Shown: one piece after another, positions 61,827 to 64,000 of the stretch
Layout: every line of letters starts with the position of its first letter
Position numbering within the stretch: position 1 is the first letter of the stretch
NCBI GenBank assembly: GCA_963722585.1
Contig: CAVRNU010000065.1
Coordinates: 1-64,000 of the forward strand
DNA length: 64,000 bases
Direction of reading: 5' to 3'
From: KBS-96 sp963722585
GTDB lineage: Bacteria; Acidobacteriota; Terriglobia; Bryobacterales; Bryobacteraceae
The notes under the pieces: generated by a model
Database searches by the model: none
Seen by the model: the letters and a program-made list of their open reading frames with translations, nothing else
Told to the model about the DNA's origin: nothing
Program-made: the position numbers and the translations under genes

Positions 61827-62948
61827 ATGAGCACGGAATCAAACCAGAATTTTCTGTTTGGATCTGAAATAAATCCGCCACTTGGATGGCGTAGCTACGC
61901 CACAAGCATGGCCGTACACGTGGGCGTAGTCGTTCTGCTGCTGCTCATACCGGTGGCGGCTACGCAAGAGGGCCGGCAGCGCATGAGGGATATGGCCACG
62001 CTCATTGCACCACAGCTTAAGCCTTATAAGCCTCCACCGCCGAAACTTCGCCCCCCCAAGGTTTTGGCAAAGAGTGTGATTGTGCCGAAACCCGTTCCAG
62101 AAGCGAAGCTGCTAGTCCCGCCTAAGCCCGTAGTGCCGCCTCCACCGGTGGCGAAACAAGAGCGTAAAGCGGTTGAGCAGCCCCAAATCGCCAGAGCCGA
62201 GCCGAAGCCCATGCCTCGGATCGCTACGCCCGAACCCGCGCCTGCGCCCGCGTTGAAACCCCAAGTACGCACCGGCGTATTCGGTAGTGAAGAAGCGGCG
62301 AAGAAGGTGGAGTCCCAGAAGCAGGTCGCAGTCGGAGGCTTCGGCGACCCGAACGGGGTCAAGGCAAATCCCGACAGCACCCAAGCTACTCTTCTCGCGA
62401 AAGTCGGCGCTTTCGAGATGCCTCAGGGCGATGGAAGTGCGGGCGGGCGCGGCGGCCAAGGCAGGGGTGTCGTGCGGACCACGTCTTTCGGTTCGGTCGA
62501 AGGAGCGGGCAGCGGACCGGGTGGCACCGGCCATGGCACGGTACGGACGGCGGGATTCGGTTCTCCGGAAGGCGGGAATGGAACCGGCAGCCGGGGCGGG
62601 AGTGTAAAGACCGGTGGTTTTGGCGATAACTCCACTGCCGTTCAGGCCGAAGCCGTTAAGCGGCAGGTGGCCGCGGCGGCTACCACGCCTGTCGAGATCA
62701 TTTCGAAGCCCAAACCGGCTTACACGCAGGAAGCACGGGACCTTCACTTAGAAGGAGAAGTCTCGCTTGAGGTTGTGTTTTCTGCCTCCGGCGCTGTGCA
62801 AGTTGTGAGGGTGGTTCGCGGACTGGGGCACGGCCTCGATCAGGCCGCGCAGCAGGCGGCCGGGCAGATTCGGTTCCGGCCTGGAACGCGCGACGGAGTT
62901 CCGGTGGATACAAGAGCTACCATTCACATCGTCTTCGAGCTCACGTAG
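61827..62948 (+). CDS. TonB-like energy transducer with Gly-rich repeats
   Basis: A 373-residue protein from ATG 61827. One N-terminal membrane helix (MAVHVGVVVLLLLIPVAAT), a long Pro/Lys-rich periplasmic spacer (about 60-150) and a Gly-rich stretch precede the C-terminal TonB domain (VEIISKPKPAYTQEARDLHL, EGEVSLEVVFSASGAVQVVR, QAAGQIRFRPGTRDGVPVDT). The Gly-rich part holds five variants of a GFG unit (GVFGSEE, VGGFGDPNG, RTTSFGSVEG, RTAGFGSPEG, KTGGFGDN), a repeat not usual for TonB. It would couple inner-membrane energy to outer-membrane transport, but no ExbB/ExbD or receptor gene is within view. Confidence 0.82.
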   Translation: MSTESNQNFLFGSEINPPLGWRSYATSMAVHVGVVVLLLLIPVAATQEGRQRMRDMATLIAPQLKPYKPPPPKLRPPKVLAKSVIVPKPVPEAKLLVPPKPVVPPPPVAKQERKAVEQPQIARAEPKPMPRIATPEPAPAPALKPQVRTGVFGSEEAAKKVESQKQVAVGGFGDPNGVKANPDSTQATLLAKVGAFEMPQGDGSAGGRGGQGRGVVRTTSFGSVEGAGSGPGGTGHGTVRTAGFGSPEGGNGTGSRGGSVKTGGFGDNSTAVQAEAVKRQVAAAATTPVEIISKPKPAYTQEARDLHLEGEVSLEVVFSASGAVQVVRVVRGLGHGLDQAAQQAAGQIRFRPGTRDGVPVDTRATIHIVFELT

Positions 62949-63043
62949 CGGAAATTCCGGCGGATGCTTGTCTCGTCTTCTCCGGTGTGAGAAGGTGGCT
63001 TTTGGGGAACGTGGCTTAGAGTGACAAAGCATTTGAGCAGTCT

Positions 63044-64000
63044 ATGTTGATTTTAAAGTTCTCGCGTCCGCTTGCATTACGTCTGCTGAGCGTGACAATG
63101 TCCGCCGCTTGGATTTCCAACGCGGCGGCCGCCCAGCAAACGGGACCCACTCAAGCGGCGAAAAGCTCGGACGAGGCGATCAATCGGGCGATTGCGACCG
63201 AAGCCCAGCTAATCAAGAAACTCAAGACGATGGAGCCGGTGGTCGAGACCTACATTCAGCAGATGCAGCGGGATGAGGACCTCGGAGCCATCCCGAAAAC
63301 GGATAACTACTTTCTGGGAAAACTGAATTTGTCCGCGCAGGTTGCCGACGATTCCTTTATTCCTGCGCCGGGCTTTTTTCGCCGATCGATTGGGGTTTTC
63401 ACACACTTCTTCTCGCCTGACTTCCTGCCCCGCGGGTTTGCCCAGATGGTGTTGATGGACGAGGACGGTTTCGATCGCAGCCACTACACATTCGAGTACG
63501 TGCGACGCGAATTCCTCGGCGACGTTCGAACCTTGGTCTTCGACGTCTTCCCGCAAAAGAACGCCGGGCGTGGGCGTTTTGTCGGGCGCATTTGGATCGA
63601 GGATCAGGATTACAACATCGTTCGCTTCAACGGAACCTACGGGCCGTCCAGCATGCGTGCCCATTACACGCATTTCGATTCATGGCGTGTGAATTGCGGA
63701 CCAAACCTGTGGCTGCCGGCCTATGTGTATACCGAAGAAGGCTCGATGTCGCTCGATGGCGGTCTCCGCCACGTGGCCTTCAAAGCCCAGACCCGTCTCT
63801 GGGGTTACGAGTCGCAGAAAGAGCGCCGCACGGACGAGTTCACCAACATGACGGTCGACACTTCTCAGGGCGTCAACGATAAGAGCGATCAGGCGTCGGA
63901 TACGTCCCCTGTCGAGGAGCAACGGTTGTGGGAACGCCAGGCTGAAGACAATATTCTCGAGCGTCTCGAGGACGCTGGAATGATTGCGCCGCCGGGCGAG
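63044..64000 (+). CDS. Secreted conserved protein, 3' end outside the window
   Basis: An uninterrupted frame from ATG 63044 to the window edge (319 codons). It begins with a signal peptide (LALRLLSVTMSAAWISNAAA) and an Ala/Gln/Lys-rich helix. A beta-rich domain of about 200 residues follows (RREFLGDVRTLVFDVFPQKN, RFVGRIWIEDQDYNIVRFNG, SWRVNCGPNLWLPAYVYTEE) that looks like the LolA/LppX-type curved sheet used by outer-membrane lipoprotein carriers. The edge sequence ERLEDAGMIAPPGE recalls acidobacterial proteins that continue into an M48-type peptidase, but that part is beyond the window. It lies 95 bp after the TonB-like gene. Confidence 0.7.
   Translation, partial: MLILKFSRPLALRLLSVTMSAAWISNAAAAQQTGPTQAAKSSDEAINRAIATEAQLIKKLKTMEPVVETYIQQMQRDEDLGAIPKTDNYFLGKLNLSAQVADDSFIPAPGFFRRSIGVFTHFFSPDFLPRGFAQMVLMDEDGFDRSHYTFEYVRREFLGDVRTLVFDVFPQKNAGRGRFVGRIWIEDQDYNIVRFNGTYGPSSMRAHYTHFDSWRVNCGPNLWLPAYVYTEEGSMSLDGGLRHVAFKAQTRLWGYESQKERRTDEFTNMTVDTSQGVNDKSDQASDTSPVEEQRLWERQAEDNILERLEDAGMIAPPGE

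Overview
The window looks like a chromosomal segment of an acidobacterium, probably of the Solibacter/Bryobacter type. This is inferred from gene content, not from a database search. It carries five large MacB-like permeases without a partner ATPase (the family I know as acidobacterial duplicated orphan permeases, ADOP), PadR regulators coupled to them, an ECF sigma factor followed by a Ser/Thr kinase, a beta-propeller histidine kinase, a member of the STGPxT..GK..NAxKHGL family common in acidobacteria, and many small intergenic inverted repeats. No rRNA, tRNA or CRISPR array was recognised.

Layout. 1-3350 is a decayed accessory stretch: a frameshifted antitoxin with an intact RelE/ParE-like toxin, an internally deleted tyrosine recombinase, a tandem repeat, and a two-frame gene whose junction is an A AAA AAC heptamer. 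3350-9720 is the most interesting part: an AT-richer intergenic stretch holds a 16-codon ORF (MKVKTNVKAGRAVWGS) with an excellent ribosome-binding site, followed at once by a strong terminator and then a three-gene export cassette (HlyD-type adaptor, C39-peptidase ABC transporter, second ABC transporter). It reads as a minimal exported-peptide system. 9720-16350 is housekeeping (dprA, topA, a GH63 glucosidase). 16500-20860 is a minus-strand copper-type cluster (cytochrome c, CusC/CzcC-like outer membrane protein, multicopper oxidase, a small Cys/His-rich secreted protein); the oxidase is frameshifted. 21050-25010 has a frameshifted quinone oxidoreductase, an M24 aminopeptidase, accB and accC.

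25120-42500 contains a serine-hydrolase homologue without its catalytic Ser and Lys, an ECF sigma factor with a wrecked kinase behind it, three orphan permeases, PadR regulators, an S41 protease, a canonical beta-lactamase-fold enzyme and a beta-propeller protein. 42545-48590 is a duplicated signalling locus: a 25-codon response-regulator remnant, two near-identical lipoproteins, a large propeller histidine kinase and its response regulator. 48700-51300 holds a DoxX protein and two sigma-54 activator AAA+ genes, of which only the second has a DNA-binding domain. 51300-64000 has a poxB-like remnant, a cyclase, another PadR/permease pair, a DUF885 protein, a GH36 alpha-galactosidase back to back with a 5'-truncated permease, a TonB-like protein and the start of a secreted protein that runs off the window.

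Two themes recur. At least five genes are interrupted by what looks like a single-base insertion or deletion while both halves stay well conserved, so either recent pseudogenisation or base-level assembly errors must be considered. Several loci also show clean tandem duplication or deletion junctions. A roughly 107-bp palindromic element with 12-bp terminal inverted repeats occurs twice, each time exactly between convergent genes.
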